Part shown: piece after piece, positions 26,244 to 39,858 of the stretch
Numbering within the stretch: position 1 is the stretch's first letter
Layout: every line of letters begins with the position of its first letter
The notes under the pieces: model-generated
What the model saw: only the letters and a program-made list of their open reading frames with translations
Database searches by the model: none
Told to the model about the DNA's origin: nothing
Assembly (NCBI GenBank): GCA_033002965.1
Contig: JAURVB010007699.1
Location: 124,001-188,000 of the forward strand
DNA from: Piper betle
Taxonomy: Eukaryota > Streptophyta > Magnoliopsida > Piperales > Piperaceae
Direction of reading: 5' to 3'
DNA length: 64,000 nucleotides
Made by a program: the position numbers and the translations under genes

Positions 26244-27450
26244 CTACTGTATCTTTGCATCCGGGTGGGGGTTCACCATGTCTTGGAGCAAACCATTGTC
26301 TCTAAGTAGCGAAGAGGTGGAGGGAAGGGTCGCCTGTATGGAAGGACAAGGCTGCTGCAGGTTTTCAAGGTAGGAGATATACTGGTATTGCTGCAGCTGC
26401 TGGGGCGCCAGCAAGGAAAAGCCGCCTTCGCAGCCGGCATAGGGGAGAGTGTAGTGGGAGTGTCCGTGAGGCTTAAGGCTGGCCGGGGAGCCGCGGGGGA
26501 CGGCGGGGTGGGTGTGCTGCCCTTCGTAGGTGGTGACGACGATGGTAGGGTCTGCGCTGGACCTCTCCACGCGTTTCTTCACCCCGCACATTGAAGTAGT
26601 GCACCGATAGTAACTTCTACACCAGCGGAAAAAGAAAAAAGCCGCTTCCAATTTATGGAACATATAATAACGCATACGAATTAAGAGATCAATTTGCTAA
26701 TGGAGAATTGGCTATTTCAATCGGATTCTAGCCATTGTCTATAGAGACTTGCCTGGGATAAGGGCTGTTCTTCACAGCTTTTTGGCCATATTTTCGCCAT
26801 CGGTAACCATCCTCTAAGTGATCCACCTCGCTCTTGGTCACGAACGCAAACCTGGGCTCCCTCTCCTTTTTTTGCTTCTTGTTTTTGGGCTTGGATCTGG
26901 AAATCAGTGATTAGGAATCAATCAAATCATGATAAACTTTTTATTTTTGTTAAGCCGATTTCCACAAGTTGCACCGGATCCAAATGATCAATAACGTGTG
27001 CAAGAAGGAAAATTTTAATTATTGGAGACCAGCAGGAAAATTGACCTACACTTTCTCATCCATGACTTGATCGTTCTCGTCTCGAGCACGTTTCGGGTCC
27101 TGCTCGTCGGCAGGGGCCTCAGTGGAGGAGGTGGAGATGGAGGAGGTATTCGGCGTAGCCGGCGGATTGCCGGCGGTCGTATCAGACGTCGTCGTCTTCT
27201 CCAGAAGTACCGTTTGCTGGTCGAGCTGGCCGGGGACGGCGTGCTTGGACGAGAAGTCGAAAAGGGAAGGACCCAGATCCGGAATTCCAAGCAGCTCCAT
27301 GAATCCGAATGGAACTAACCCTCCCAACATTGGAGAAATCAACAGACAGAAGATCCAAGTTGGAAGGAAAACATGATGACTAGTAGAAACCCGGGACGAC
27401 AACTTCTCATCCATCTCCATCTCTACGTTCTTATCATGATCGGCCGCCAT
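26244..27450 (-). CDS. WRKY transcription factor, group IIc (WRKY48/57/23-like)
   Basis: DNA-binding regulator that recognises W-boxes (TTGAC[C/T]); relatives act in defence and stress responses. Three exons, 27450-27050, 26896-26753 and 26616-26244, give 305 aa in one frame. Residues ~18-45 are a hydrophobic stretch, followed by [18 protein letters not shown], a motif also seen in WRKY48/57-type proteins, and then an acidic Ser/Thr linker. The WRKY domain follows: [19 protein letters not shown], with a zinc finger C-X4-C-X23-H-X-H (CTTSMC and HTH). The C-terminus is Gln/Leu/Pro rich. The second intron splits PYPR from SYYRC, the usual position for this group, but its donor is AG|GCAAGT, a GC-AG intron. 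The first donor must be GTAGGT at 27049, which restores the frame. A W-box (TTGACC, 27754-27759) lies 304 bp upstream and would allow self-regulation (inference). Confidence 0.93.
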
Positions 27451-27459
27451 GTATATATC

Positions 27460-30400
27460 TTACTCAAGCAAGCACACCACTCCCCCCATCTCAAACATAG
27501 CTAGCAGCACCAGCTAACCATACATCATCAAATAATGATCGATCTAGAAGAAGAAGAAGAAGATTTGGTAGCCAAAAAAGATAAAACTAATATCGAAAGG
27601 GAAAAGGGAGCAAGAAGTCGTAGCTAGATTTGGGTGGTACGTATGGAGATATGGTCGGAGAGGCGGTGCGGCCACGGCCAAGCTTGGGCTGGGAGTGGAG
27701 TGGTGCTACTGGGAGGAGCGGAGGTAATTCGTATGAATGGGGATGGAAAGAGTTTGACCGGCAGATATTGAACGGGAACGGGGAGGGTGTGTGGAACGGG
27801 GTTACCCCAACGCGTGGAATGTTACGGCCCAAAGTTCTAACCGTTGTGATGACTCTTTTGTTCGCTCGTGTGCTACCCCCTCGGAACCTTGAAAGCTCCA
27901 AGTTTCCAACCCTTCCACAACTTTTCTCTCTCTCTCTCTCTTTTCTAAGCTTTCCAAAAGATGAGGATTAAAACAAATGATTACAATTAAGAAAAGATAA
28001 TTACAATTAAGAAAAGAAAGACACTCAACGTATTTCGATTAGCTAGCTCATGCATGGAATATCATCACTTCATGAATAGTTAACATACATATGAACTTGG
28101 GTGACATTTTTATTAATTGGGCGGCAAAAACCTGCACTTGGCGCCCGAGATTCCTCTCCGGAATTATTTCACGTTTACAATAAGCTGGTTGAACGCCGAA
28201 ATAGAAAGGGTAAGCGAATCGTCACACTCGAGGATTTTCTCTGTGGAAAGAAAGACGAGCCGGCGCCTCGGTGTATTGGCTTTTTCTTACTAGGGGCGGA
28301 AAGAGAGGAAGTTTGAGTTGGGCACGTTATATATGGGAAAAGAAGAGGGTCACACGTACTTACTACTTCTACGATAAGCGGTGCAATTATCGGTGGGTAG
28401 TTGCTCAAATAAAATTTGGGGCCGGCAGGACGACTCATTGAAACATTCAGACATAATGGCTACATAACCATTCTCATTATGCGTACCATTAATATGTGTT
28501 TATATATCTTACATGACGAGTTTTTTACTGCGCGCACACCTTAAGGTTATCTTTGAACATGCATGAATCTCTCTTCTCGTGACTAAGGTGGTGTGTTTAC
28601 ACTTTTAAGTATTGTACATGTAAAGTTTTTTTGTGACCGACAAGAGCATCTGTCTCTGTCGCCGGCACCGTCCTTTGAGAGGTTGGAGGGCAAGACTCGA
28701 ACGCAGCCACATGATCTTCACCCAGTCCCCACAACCACTCATGTTCTAAATAAGTCGTCTCTTTCTTTTAGATTCCCCGTGCTTCCACACCTCCCTATCT
28801 CCATTTATCCTCCCCCTCCTGATATATAATCTCTCTCCTCCGGCCTCGCCTCCTTCTCCTTCACATAATTTGGTTTTAAACATAGCAAATAATTGATTTT
28901 CAGGAAAAATACTAATCAGCTACATACACATAACAATACTTGATTCGCTTTTTGGCGGGTTATGCAATGATGGACACAACCAGATCATGATAGAAAAACT
29001 GGATGTTAATGTTCATGGCGCTTAAACAAAAACAACCCAGGATTGATCATGGTACATGGCCGGTGAAAGTCCGGCAAAGAAGGAACAAAAGTGGGCACAA
29101 TACATGGCCCGGGGCCGCGATTGTCATCGTCACACAACCCGACGTCCGACCGGCTGGAACCGTGGGTTCCCTTCCCAAACGTACTTCAATCATCTACAGA
29201 AACAGATCTGGACCGTTGACGGTTATCCAATCGGAGGGCCTTGCGCAGTTATCGGCACCGAAGGAAGTGTGACAGATAAAACGCGGAATATTTCCAACTT
29301 GCTTGATTGAGACGCCCTCCCTCGCTTATGTTTACAGCGTTAATTCGTAGTGTTTAATATTGTAGTTTATTATGTACTTCTAGAGAACACAAAGATTAGT
29401 TTTCTAAGAACTAAACATATTAATGCTTGTTTTGGCTGTTGTTTTTATTACACGATTTTTAATTAATCAGAAAAAGATATTTATATGTAAACTTTCTAGT
29501 TTTTAATGACCTTCCCACGTACATTACTAGAGATATTATAATATTGGACCAAAAAGAGTAAATGATGAAAGCTTATTAATACAGTAATACTTTAGTATAG
29601 ATACTAAAGAAAAGCATTTTAAATTTACCTGAGGTAAAATCTAATTATCCACAAAATGGCTAGTTTTTGCTTCTTCTTTTTATTATTTTTTTATAGTTAG
29701 AATTTCAATTCAGGGCAAGTTAGCTAAAAGTAATTCCTACCTTTCGGTGCAAAGCCGAGGATGAGTTGAAAAAAGAGAAAAAATTAATTAAGAAGACAGT
29801 TCTTAGTCAGCGATTTACTTTTTAGGTTTTCTGAGTTATTATTAATTAACAAGTGTAGTTTTGAGTTTTGTGCATTCAACGACTGATCATGTCACCGTGT
29901 TCGCCTTGTTTTTCTTTCAGAAAATGAAAGCTTTTCACGGGTTAAAAACTCTTGTGCTCCAACGGACGAGTCATACACATAAGCATTTTTTTACAGCAGG
30001 CATTGAGCCATTAATTGTTTTGCTATGTCCAGAACGTCACTCGACTACAACGCGCTCAACTTTGATCGACTGATCATTACGTTCCAAGTCTCTTTTTATA
30101 TTCTAATTCTGAATTTATACATATCATATATCATATAGCAGTTTTACTTAGTTATTAATTTATCTTCTTTGTCGAATCTATTATAGAACAAAGAACATAT
30201 ACATAATACGCAGCTTGGATTCTGTGCTGGATCATTTTCCAGGAGCCCGACATGAAGAGGCATGATAGATGATCAAGTTTCCGGTTTCAAGAACACAATA
30301 ATTGGCAGGTGTCCCATTTCCGTGTGGATAAATGGTCTTGGGATACCAAAAGTCAATCGACCCAACATGGGTTCTCTTGATAAGTTGAGACAATTTTTAG

Positions 30401-31950
30401 AACTAAACATTGTTAACAAAACGGGGCAGGTTTAGCTTGTGAGCTTCTATTCTCCCCGACAAGTCACACAGAATTAGCCAATTTGATCCCCTACCGTTTG
30501 TATTTTACCTCAAAAGCTCTTGCTCTCTGCCTCCTTTATCATATATTTATATATGCACAAGGCTCCTTAAATCATGAGGATGCGGGCAACTCATGCGAAA
30601 ATCAAGCCATATTAATTTGTCTCATTGGCAAGATTTAATTAACCACGCATGTTAGAGTGCAGGTTTTCATTGTCTAAAACTAAAAGTTAAATAGCCAAAC
30701 AAGTGAAATCCAAGGTCGTTAGCTTAATTAATATAAACAGCGAGTTTGTTAATAATTAGCCCATAGTTCTGAAATTAAAAACTCTCAACTCTGCCTCACC
30801 TCAGACATAAAATAACATAAAATAATGCAAACAGCCCATATTTTACTTTCAAAACTTGGACTTGTACTCACTCTTGGGTGTGGAGTAGAATCTGACTTTG
30901 AGTTGAGTCCAAACTAACAAAGAAGTTATTTGCATCAAATTTTCAATCCAACAGATGGAAAGATATACCAAATTAGGAAATATTGCTCTCTTTAATTGAT
31001 GTTTTAAATTGATAAATATATGATTTATACTATTTTAATTTATTGATTTAAGTAAACTAAAAAATAATAATACATTTTCAAATATCTTTTTACGAACTCG
31101 AAAAGATTCAAGAAAACTTAGTAGATTCAATTATGAAATCTGTTAATAGGGAGTCATTAATGGAGATTGACTCAGAAGTCATAGAACAGTGATGTCAACT
31201 TGAAAAGATTTTGACCGCACTTTCCTTTAATTTAATGCTTGGAAAAAACTTTAAACTTAATCATCTGTTGGCAAAAGTAATTTGGTTTTTGTGGTGATTA
31301 AATATTTTATATCACAATTAAAATTATTCGGGCAAAACACGTCTGCTAATCTAATTTCTCTGTTACTCTTTCTAGGAGATATATGTGGCCTATGCACCCT
31401 TGTGAGCTTTGTGGCCCGTGTCATGGGCTTCCCTAAGCCCATGTAGAAATAGGCTTCCGTAAATAATGGGCTTCCCTAAGCCCATGTATCCATTACTATA
31501 TATATTCGTATTCGTGACTAAAATAATTTTGGATATTCTACGACCCAATAAGAATAGAAAAGTACTACAAATAGTAAAATTGGTGTCACAAAGAAAAGTT
31601 CTTTTTCTTTGCAATTTCCAAACATGAGATAGGAAATAGGGATTAATATATATGGAATACATTAGGTTCTGTATAAGGAAGTATATATGGGTAAACGGGC
31701 TATTTTGGCCCGGACATGGAAAAAAGTTACCATGCATATCGACTTCGATTAAAGAAGCAAAAGCATGCATAATCAAATATTTAATCATCCCATGCATTTT
31801 AGAATGGCGCAGAACCATTACAATTCCAAGCTGATATACGAAGAATAAGAAATTTGTCTCGGAAAAAATTACATCAACTAATTCAGATGGGTTGGCAAAC
31901 CAACAACACCACAAGCCATCATGTATATTTACACATGGATGCACAAAAGA
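27460..31950. other. Intergenic, WRKY promoter side, no further gene seen
   Basis: About 4.5 kb. The first 500 bp holds the WRKY promoter and leader region with a GAAGAA tract, a W-box at 27754-27759 and a (TC)n run near 27925-27940. Open frames at 28101-28316, 29003-29310 and 31390-31968 show no family features. Two copies of TGGGCTTCCCTAAGCCCATG lie at about 31425 and 31468, each able to form a hairpin. Confidence 0.5.
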
Positions 31951-32033
31951 ATCTGGAAACCCAAACAAATGGCATATAAATTTCTGGGGAAGGAAAAACT
32001 AAGAACTCGGACAAGATCTAAGCACATGACTAG

Positions 32034-32321
32034 CTACTCGCCTAATACCTTGAGCAAAACCTGCATTACTTTGACTTGCATTTCCAGAGATAGAATGTAG
32101 TCGGCCGTATCCTCAAACAGCCCATCCAAGCCTACCGATTTTCCACTAGGAACAAGCTTCTGGAGTGTTCTCACCCTTCTCACCACTTTCCTCATCCTAA
32201 CATCTCTCTGTCCTCTTCGCCTCCTCAATCTTCTAGCTCGGATTTTCTTAACATGATCATCAGAAACGACCCAACTAGCGGAGGATGTGTTCTGGTTGTC
32301 ACTGATGTTTTCTGCATCCAT
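32034..32321 (-). CDS. Small atypical HLH protein, UPBEAT1/PAR-like
   Basis: Single-exon gene of 95 aa. Residues ~24-45 are very basic (KKIRARRLRRRRGQRD) but lack the Glu and spaced residues that contact an E-box. An HLH follows at ~43-94: helix 1 VVRRVRTLQKLVP, loop SGKSVGLDG, helix 2 LFEDTADYILSLEMQVKVMQVLLKVL. The loop and helix 2 (GLDGLF..TADYILSLE) match the UPB1/PAR group of non-DNA-binding or weakly binding HLH proteins. These control growth by dimerising with other bHLH factors; UPB1 itself represses peroxidase genes in roots. A TATA-like run (TATATATA, near 32450-32458) lies ~130 bp upstream. The exact subgroup is uncertain, so no symbol is given. Confidence 0.82.
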   Translation of the reverse strand: MDAENISDNQNTSSASWVVSDDHVKKIRARRLRRRRGQRDVRMRKVVRRVRTLQKLVPSGKSVGLDGLFEDTADYILSLEMQVKVMQVLLKVLGE

Positions 32322-32639
32322 CTAAATTGGCAATTAAACAGATCAGCTGTCTGGTGCTGATGATCAACAAAAGAATTACTCAATAGATTGAAGACACAAA
32401 GCTATCTGTCCGTGTTTCAGAGTTCTGTTCACGTTGAGGAATGTCTGGTATATATATAAGCGACCATGAAAATCGAAATATTGGTAATGAAGTGGTTAAG
32501 AAGCCAGTTAGGATAATGGAATCATTTGAGGTGCCAACAGGGAAGTGATGATTCATGCCCTATTCCAATTTCATAAGGATCTATACGCACATGCAAAACT
32601 TTAAGCAATTGTAATTAGGGACTTAATCAAGCGATGAAC

Positions 32640-35600
32640 GACGTCGCTTCCTATGGTGGCATTCTTCCAACTACATTCACATGCTCTCACATGCGGTCAT
32701 CTTCAAGCACCCCGCACCTACTTCACTACTCTTTAATTCTGCTCATTTCGTGCGCACTTTCTCATGAAAACACCCTGTATTATTCCATCTACTTTGCTGC
32801 TCGGGAAGTTTTCCTATGGACAAGATTCTTGTTTTCTTATCAATTCTCTCCGTTCCAGCTCTAATAAAGGAAAGCAATGCATAAATTTGTTCCTTAACAA
32901 AAGACCCATGTTGGGTTTCCTACCGAGTAACACGCCTCATGTCAACTTTTGTCGTCACTGCAAACAAACGTAGGAGATGTGAGTATATCTTTCATGTTGG
33001 GGAAGGGATTACTAGCAGCCCTTGTGTTAGGATTCATGCACTTGATCGATGAAGAAGGTCAATGACGATGCTTCTGAATTTTTTCTAATCTAGAAATCTG
33101 TAAGCTAGTTGTTCTGAACATGCTGCACGTAATTAACATTTAGCGATGCATATATATGTATATATATATGTATTAGGATTATACTTGAGATGCAGCACAT
33201 GAACTAAAAATGGAAGGAACATTCTCTGAACATGGTACACCAACTATATGAACATGGATATAGGATTAAAATAAAGATTAGAAGAGCCGCCCAATTAGCT
33301 GCAGCAAAGTATTATATATTCTGAATCTGATCCACCGGTGCTTACACATGGATGAATGGGCGTTGTTGACAGTGCCAAAACGCTAACGCGTGGATTCTTA
33401 AATTTGTAGAAAGCCAAGATACACAGACCTCCAATCTTAAAAATTGTTGTATATTCATGCATGGGCAAATGCTGGGATATGAAATCACTAGCTCAAATAT
33501 TGTAAAGAAAGGTATTACCATACTGATCCAGTTTGTCACTAGAGATCAGAATGTTCCAATGTGATCAGTTAGAATCACATTGCTCCTCGGATTCAATCAA
33601 AGTACAAGAAGGTTATTAGCTTCACTTTTAATCAAGTACTGCGTACTACTGCCCTCATAGCTTAATTTATATTATTGCATCGCTTTTTGTTCTTCCTTCC
33701 GAATTGAAGCCGGCCATTGCTGGCCTTTTCTGATTGGCTACCAAGGCTCGGAACAGTTTTTCGCCCCTAACCAATGGGGGAGCCACCCGTACCACCCATT
33801 TGCAAGACAAAAGTACGGAACAAGCTAAACCCAGAGGTCCCCTCGGCATGCCCAGCAGCAAAGCAAGCGTCAAAGTGCTCAAAGAAAAAAATTGCTACCA
33901 TTTGATGAACAGCTTCTTTGAAAAACTGAACAGACCGGCCACCCATGTGCTTTGTTTTATCCTAAATGATTCGCCTTTTCCCTGCTTTAGTTTCGTATAT
34001 ATGTACATATAGGCTACCTTTAAACATCAGTTCAGATTGTTGCCATCAATTGTCCCTTGGTGACTTCTACTTAAAATTGTCATTTTTGGTGCGCGCTGTG
34101 GTCATTAGCAAGCATGCTAAGCCAAGAGCCAATAGCGTCCATTGCCGAAGAAGTATTACAAATGTTTAAGACCAATTAGGATATTGATAAGATTAGTTCT
34201 CAAATGTGGGTGCAGGGAGATTCGGTGCAGGTGGGACTCCGGCCCCGGTGGAGTGGAGTGGAGAACGGGCGGCAAGAGGGGGCCATGGAAAGGAGGAGGT
34301 AGGAGGCGTACATGTGAGAAGATGACTTGGCCACATGCCTCTACAGTATGCATCACATGGTAGCCACCTTTAGAATCCCTTGACCCCTTGTGCCCTCCAA
34401 CACCGCTTCCTCGACAATCCCACCATTACCGAAGCGCTTGCGTCTAGTTTTACCTCACTGCCGTACAAGTCACTTGGGAATTGTCATTACTTTGAGACAA
34501 AAACGTATACCATGGGTTAAAAGATTAATAGGCATTTCATATTGCTAAAATGAGTTTTAAATGTTGATCTTCCATGTGTAACACAAGTCCTCTTCATGCA
34601 ATCGCATGGGATCCGGTTGCTTTCTCGTGAATTTAAGTTAAGTTGTTGGAAACCCTTAAGGAGTGGCTGATGATGACAGATTTTCAAGGAGCAGTACCCG
34701 ACATATATGTATGTTCGATAAGTAAATTAAGCTCCCAGTAGCCCCTCATTTCTTGTGCATTATCCTTATTCTATTCCTGATTGTAATCCCCAATGAGAAT
34801 AATTTAATTAATATTATGACGGGTTCATTAAAAAATAAGTAGAATATTTAAAATAACTGAAAATGAGCTCATAGTAATATCTAATTTTCTTCGATGTGAC
34901 TGGAAAATAGGAAAATGAAGGGAGATAACCCGGAGCACACGATGCTGTATAATTTTTATGGATATTTTCTAGATCTTCATTTAAGTAAGACACACGAAGC
35001 AAATTTGGTTTTTGAAAATATGGGCTAATACATTTGTAAGAGTCACTTGGGGAAGAAAGGTGACTTGATTATCCTATGGGAGAGCATAGGTCATATTTGG
35101 TAGTTGACTTGGGGACAAAAGCTGCATAAGGTTCATAAAACATTTTACTATTATTATACAATTTGATCACAAAATTTTTGGAAAGTGGAGGTAAAGACCA
35201 TGGAGCAGATTGTGGAGCTTTGCATTTACCTTTTTGTTATACATTTATACCCCCTCCACAAATTCTAATGTGAAAAAGTCTGGAAGAGAGTTATTAAAAC
35301 TACTTTTAATATATCTAATATAAAAATCAAACATAGCTAATAAGGCTTGCCAACGAGTTTGTGACAAAGTTCCTAAAGACCTTCAACTATTAGTAAAGTT
35401 GAGACAATCTTTCCCTCAAACCTTCGATTGGAGGTGGATTTTCTTTTATTTACTTCTTTCAATTATTGCTAAAACCCCTCCAGTTATTACTAGAGGTGGA
35501 CCAATATATTTTAATACCATCTTTACTCTTCAATATTGCTTTATACAATATCTCAAAAATTCAATATCGTATTTACTTTCAATATTGCAATAAATTTAAT

Positions 35601-35830
35601 ATTGTCTTTATTATATAATATTGAAAAGTTTTATGTACTTATCTTTATATGTTTGTAGAATTGCAAATTACATTATTTTGGTATGTTTATATCTGTTTAG
35701 TTTACTTGTTACATTTTCATATCTATTTAATAGTACTTTACTGCTTAGTCTTTGTTATTAGATACTTCAATAAGATTGTTAACATTCCGCCTGAGCTGAA
35801 TCTTGCTTGATCATTGGGTGATTAGGCGAG
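32640..35830. other. Intergenic, no gene seen
   Basis: About 3.2 kb, mostly AT-rich, with a GC-rich patch at about 34200-34320 that has no coding signature. TA-rich runs occur near 33150. The last few hundred bases (from about 35.3 kb) may belong to the pararetrovirus leader, but I cannot show it. Confidence 0.45.
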
Positions 35831-35839
35831 TTCAAGTTT

Positions 35840-37640
35840 GGTTTGTCTGTTTTTAGTATCAAAGCCAATTTAAGGAGTTATAATTAGCTCAGGTAGGTAA
35901 CGGAGGCCAAGGGATAAGTAAGTCATTGTGAAGCCAAGAAAGGCGTAGACGCAGTTTGCTAGATTACTCATAGGAAATTCCCTACGGAATTAGTTGTGAT
36001 TCGAAGAATGACATTGTTGTCGAAGATAGTCAAAACAAACCACTCTAATGAAGATCTGAAAATCTCTAAAGAAGTGATTTGTGATAATTTGGAACAAAGT
36101 CTTAATAAATTGATTATCCCTAAAATTAATCCTACAAAGGTTTAGAACAAAGGTGTGCTAGATTTTCAATAATCATATATAATTAAAACCTTAGAAAAAA
36201 GTATAAGTGCCGATGAAACAACAGAATCTATATCCCTATTATCTAATAAAATCATTAAAGACTTAAAGCAAAAAACATTAATGTATACATTTAGGCTTAG
36301 TATAAATAGCGATTAAACCTCTAACTAAAAATGGGTTAAACACATCCCTATTAGCATGCTTAAAAGAGAAACACTATAAAAAATTTCAAGACTCTTTACT
36401 AAGAATAATTGAGTGTAGCTTATGTTCTGGTCCAATTTATTTTAATTGTTTCCCAAATTATTCGCTTAGCCTCTTTGATCCAAATATTAATGAAGCATTA
36501 AATTTGAATTTTTAGACGCAAGGTTATGATATGATGATATGATCAAAAAATATTTGTATAATATATCGTATATATTTAAAAGTGATGACTACAATATGTC
36601 CTAAAGCTAGAATAACATCTCGTAAAGGGAAACCAACTGTATTTCATATAGATTCACATATGTCAAATATATTGATCCCTAAAACACATTCTTGGTCGAA
36701 AATAAAATTATTGTGTTGCTAATTAGAAACGATTGTTCTGCCCAAACCAACTATAAGTAAGACAAATAGTATTATTGAAAGTCTAGATGGAGATGTGAAG
36801 ATTATCTTTGAGAGAAATAAAGTACCACTAGAAAATAAACGGTCCCTTTCAAAAGCAGCTACTGCCAGTGTAAAAGGAATATATGTATCAGATTGTCAAA
36901 TCCCTCGTAGAGTTTACATTGACGAACTATCTTTCTCTAAGATGGAATTCAAGATAAATGTTTTATAATTTATTCCTGATAGAGAAAAATGTTTGGATAA
37001 GTTTATGTTGCGTAAACATAAACAATTTAGAGAATGATATTTTAATAAGTTTTCTAATGAAAAATTACAAATCTTTAAAGAAAGATATTATAAATATTTA
37101 GATAAAATAGGTTATGAAATATCTTTTGCTAAATGGTTTAATTCTTATTATAATAAATATATTAATGAAAAAAGTTGTGTTTCTAAAGAATATAGAGTTT
37201 GGGAAATTAGCAATGGAAAAAGTATCACAAGTAAACATCTACCTATTGGAGATCTTACTTATCGTAATATTAAAGCTATCACCTTTGTAAAGGTAGATGC
37301 AATGAAGTTAATGATAGAAGATCTTTCTATCGAAATAGAATAATTATACGCATTTACATCTACAAACCGTAGCTTCTCATCTCTCCTAAATAGAATAAAA
37401 ATTCCTACCTAAGAATAAAGGGAAAAGAAAAATAGATGATGTTAAGCCTATGTTGATTAAACTACTAATTGTGTCATAAAAAAGGTTAAATACTAGTTTT
37501 CATATTAATGAAGATTTTATTGAAAAAATTTCAAGAAAATTAGATTTACTTAAAATAACTAAATATATTAAAGTTATTCATGAAGAAACTGATATAAATG
37601 AATTAATAAATCAATTCTAAGATGATAGAATAAAAATCAT
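35840..37640 (+). mobile_element. Decayed endogenous pararetrovirus (Caulimoviridae, florendovirus-like), 5' part
   Basis: A degenerate tRNA-Met primer-binding site lies at 35854-35870 (TAGTATCAAAGCC against the canonical TGGTATCAGAGCC). Downstream, plus-strand translation in pieces resembles the first part of a caulimovirid polyprotein. A movement-protein-like segment runs from about 36.18 to 36.56 kb. Conserved-looking blocks at 36.78-36.96 and 37.06-37.34 kb and a charged, possibly helical stretch at about 37.48-37.62 kb follow. The frame is broken throughout: stops occur at 36965-36967 and 37035-37037 in one otherwise continuous frame, with further stops and shifts near 36.14, 36.51, 36.72 and 37.34 kb. 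No protease, reverse transcriptase or RNase H region is present, so this is a truncated, long-dead copy. Virus-family placement is from remembered protein similarity; the genus is a guess. Confidence 0.72.
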
Positions 37641-37649
37641 AAAACCTAT

Positions 37650-39850
37650 GATAAATTAATCACTTCCTATGAGAAGATATTACTATTCCAGACTTATTCA
37701 TGTATCTATCTTATTTAAAGAAAATGTAATTAATTCTATTTTTATCATATGATAATAAATGTATATATGAGTGAAATATTGATAAGTAGTCAGAATATCA
37801 AATTATCACTACTCTGTATAACATGGTACTGTATTTAACGATTTATAGAATAATTGAGATACAAATTACACAATTTATTATTGTAGAATTTTTGGACAAC
37901 TTAAGGGATGGTGAGATCATTATATTTCTCCACTACAGTAAGCAAAAATCTTAAGTGCAATAAAATTGAGCCTAATACAAATCAGCCTTGAAAACATATT
38001 GTATATACGTTAATGACTACTATAAGGAGCTCCTAAAAACCTTTCCATAAAAGATATAGGTATTTCAGTCGTCTATCAACTTAGACCTGCTCATGACTCA
38101 GTCATGGTAGAAAATGATACGGTATACCCATGAAATCATAAAGGGAAGCTTTCGCACCTCCCAGGGGAGGCACATGTGGCCGGAACTTGACTGCACATCC
38201 ATGCAGGTGGGCATGCTAAGTTTTACCTTGTGATATACAATATTATATATCAAAGAGATAATGACCGGGCCCTGGAATATCAAAGATTGACAGCAGAGGC
38301 ACATGAACGAGTTTGACATATCGAAGCTCAAGCTTTGGAAGTTTGCAGCGGCAGGACCATGGGATTGAAGAGACCAATTAATTAACACAAAGAAGAGGAG
38401 GTGAGACGCTGAAGGAGATGCTTAGATACGAGTATATTGGGCACATTGACATGATACGATACAAATACTGAAATGAAATACAAAAGAATGGTGGTGAGGG
38501 GAAGAGACGAGAGGGTCGATAAGGTGGGCCAAATGGGTTCTGACAACAATCCCAAGTCACACGTGTTATCTGATGGTGTCTGTCCACAGAATAGACCAGG
38601 CAAGCTCATCTCATAGGTTCAACACGTGTCCTCATTAAAGAGGAAAACTACCATATACGGCAACTCATCTTCTTCAATAATGCACCCTCTTATCTCCTCC
38701 CCCTTCTCCTCTCTTTTGTTTTCACATACATACACACCAACTCAGTACGCCCAAGAACCTTTCGGTGTCAAATGGGTCCTCCTGATACGCGGTTCATAAT
38801 ACTCTATGGCCACAGATTCCCCATCTAAAACGCTTGATTAATCTATATAATCAACTTGCATATAAACAAGGACTAGTTTGGTTGATGGTGGGAAGTTATT
38901 CATCTTTTGGACTAGGCCCAAATCGTGAAATGAGGCGATTAATTCAAACTGTAACTCCCTTAGTTTATGTATTTGGAACACTCATGTTCGTTGTCATCCT
39001 GATGTGCAACTCCATGCTTATATCACGAACGACAATAGAGAACGAGGACGCTTTGCGCGTGAATACATACATACTTGAAGGGATAGTTGAAGGGGTAGAG
39101 GAAGAGAAATGTGTATACATATATATACTCGGATATTCTGGGTGGTACAGTGCGTAGGCTGGGAGGGACCCTGGCTGTAACAATCCCAAATGAGAAAAAT
39201 AGGAGAAGATTGGGCCATTTGACACCTTTTCTATCGGATCTAGTAAGTCCGACAGATACATAACAGACTGATTTTTAACCAACCCAAAGTAAAAAGTTCT
39301 GGTTTTAGTCCCTTCCCATATCGAAATTGCCCAAATTATAAACCTTACACTCTGCGTCTTTTCACATTCCCCCAATAACACTAAACATTTGACTGACAGA
39401 TTAAAATGACCAGTAACCCAACAATGTGATTACTTTCTTTCTTCTGAAATTAAGAATAGAAGACGAGAGGGGCCTTGGAAGTTGGAAACTGGAACACGAA
39501 TGAAGCAGCGATCTCCTCGCAGCAAAAAAGCAGCAGCCAGCATAGCAACCTGGTAAGCGAGAGTGGCATCAACTATCAGTCATGGTATTACTGTGGCATG
39601 GCCTGCTGGAGTACCAGCAGAGGGATTCTCATCATTCATGGGTTTTTTACTGTTGCAACAACTTGGGAGTCTCAGTGTTTGGGAATGAAACTCTTTGGGC
39701 AGTGGGCCTAACCCCTCCTTTACACCTGAATTAATCTCTTCCCTCCCATCAAACAAACAAACTGTGCCAAATCTCTCTCTCCAATCACAACATCCCTGCT
39801 GTGGATTACAAAGAGGACTGAAATGAGTACCACGCGTTGCCACAAATCAC
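37650..39850. other. Intergenic, no confirmed gene
   Basis: About 2.2 kb. Two ACACGTGT G-boxes occur about 65 bp apart (about 38557-38564 and 38622-38629). A 107-codon frame at 38834-39157 follows them and contains one hydrophobic segment, but I recognise no family in it and do not call it. The rest shows nothing definite. Confidence 0.4.
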
Positions 39851-39858
39851 TATTGTAA

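Noticed and set aside
31390..31968. 192-codon minus-strand frame
   Set aside because: Hydrophobic, low-complexity product in AT-rich DNA downstream of the small HLH gene; no family features.
38834..39157. 107-codon frame with one membrane-like segment below two G-boxes
   Set aside because: No homology recognised and codon pattern is not convincing; could be revisited with RNA-seq.
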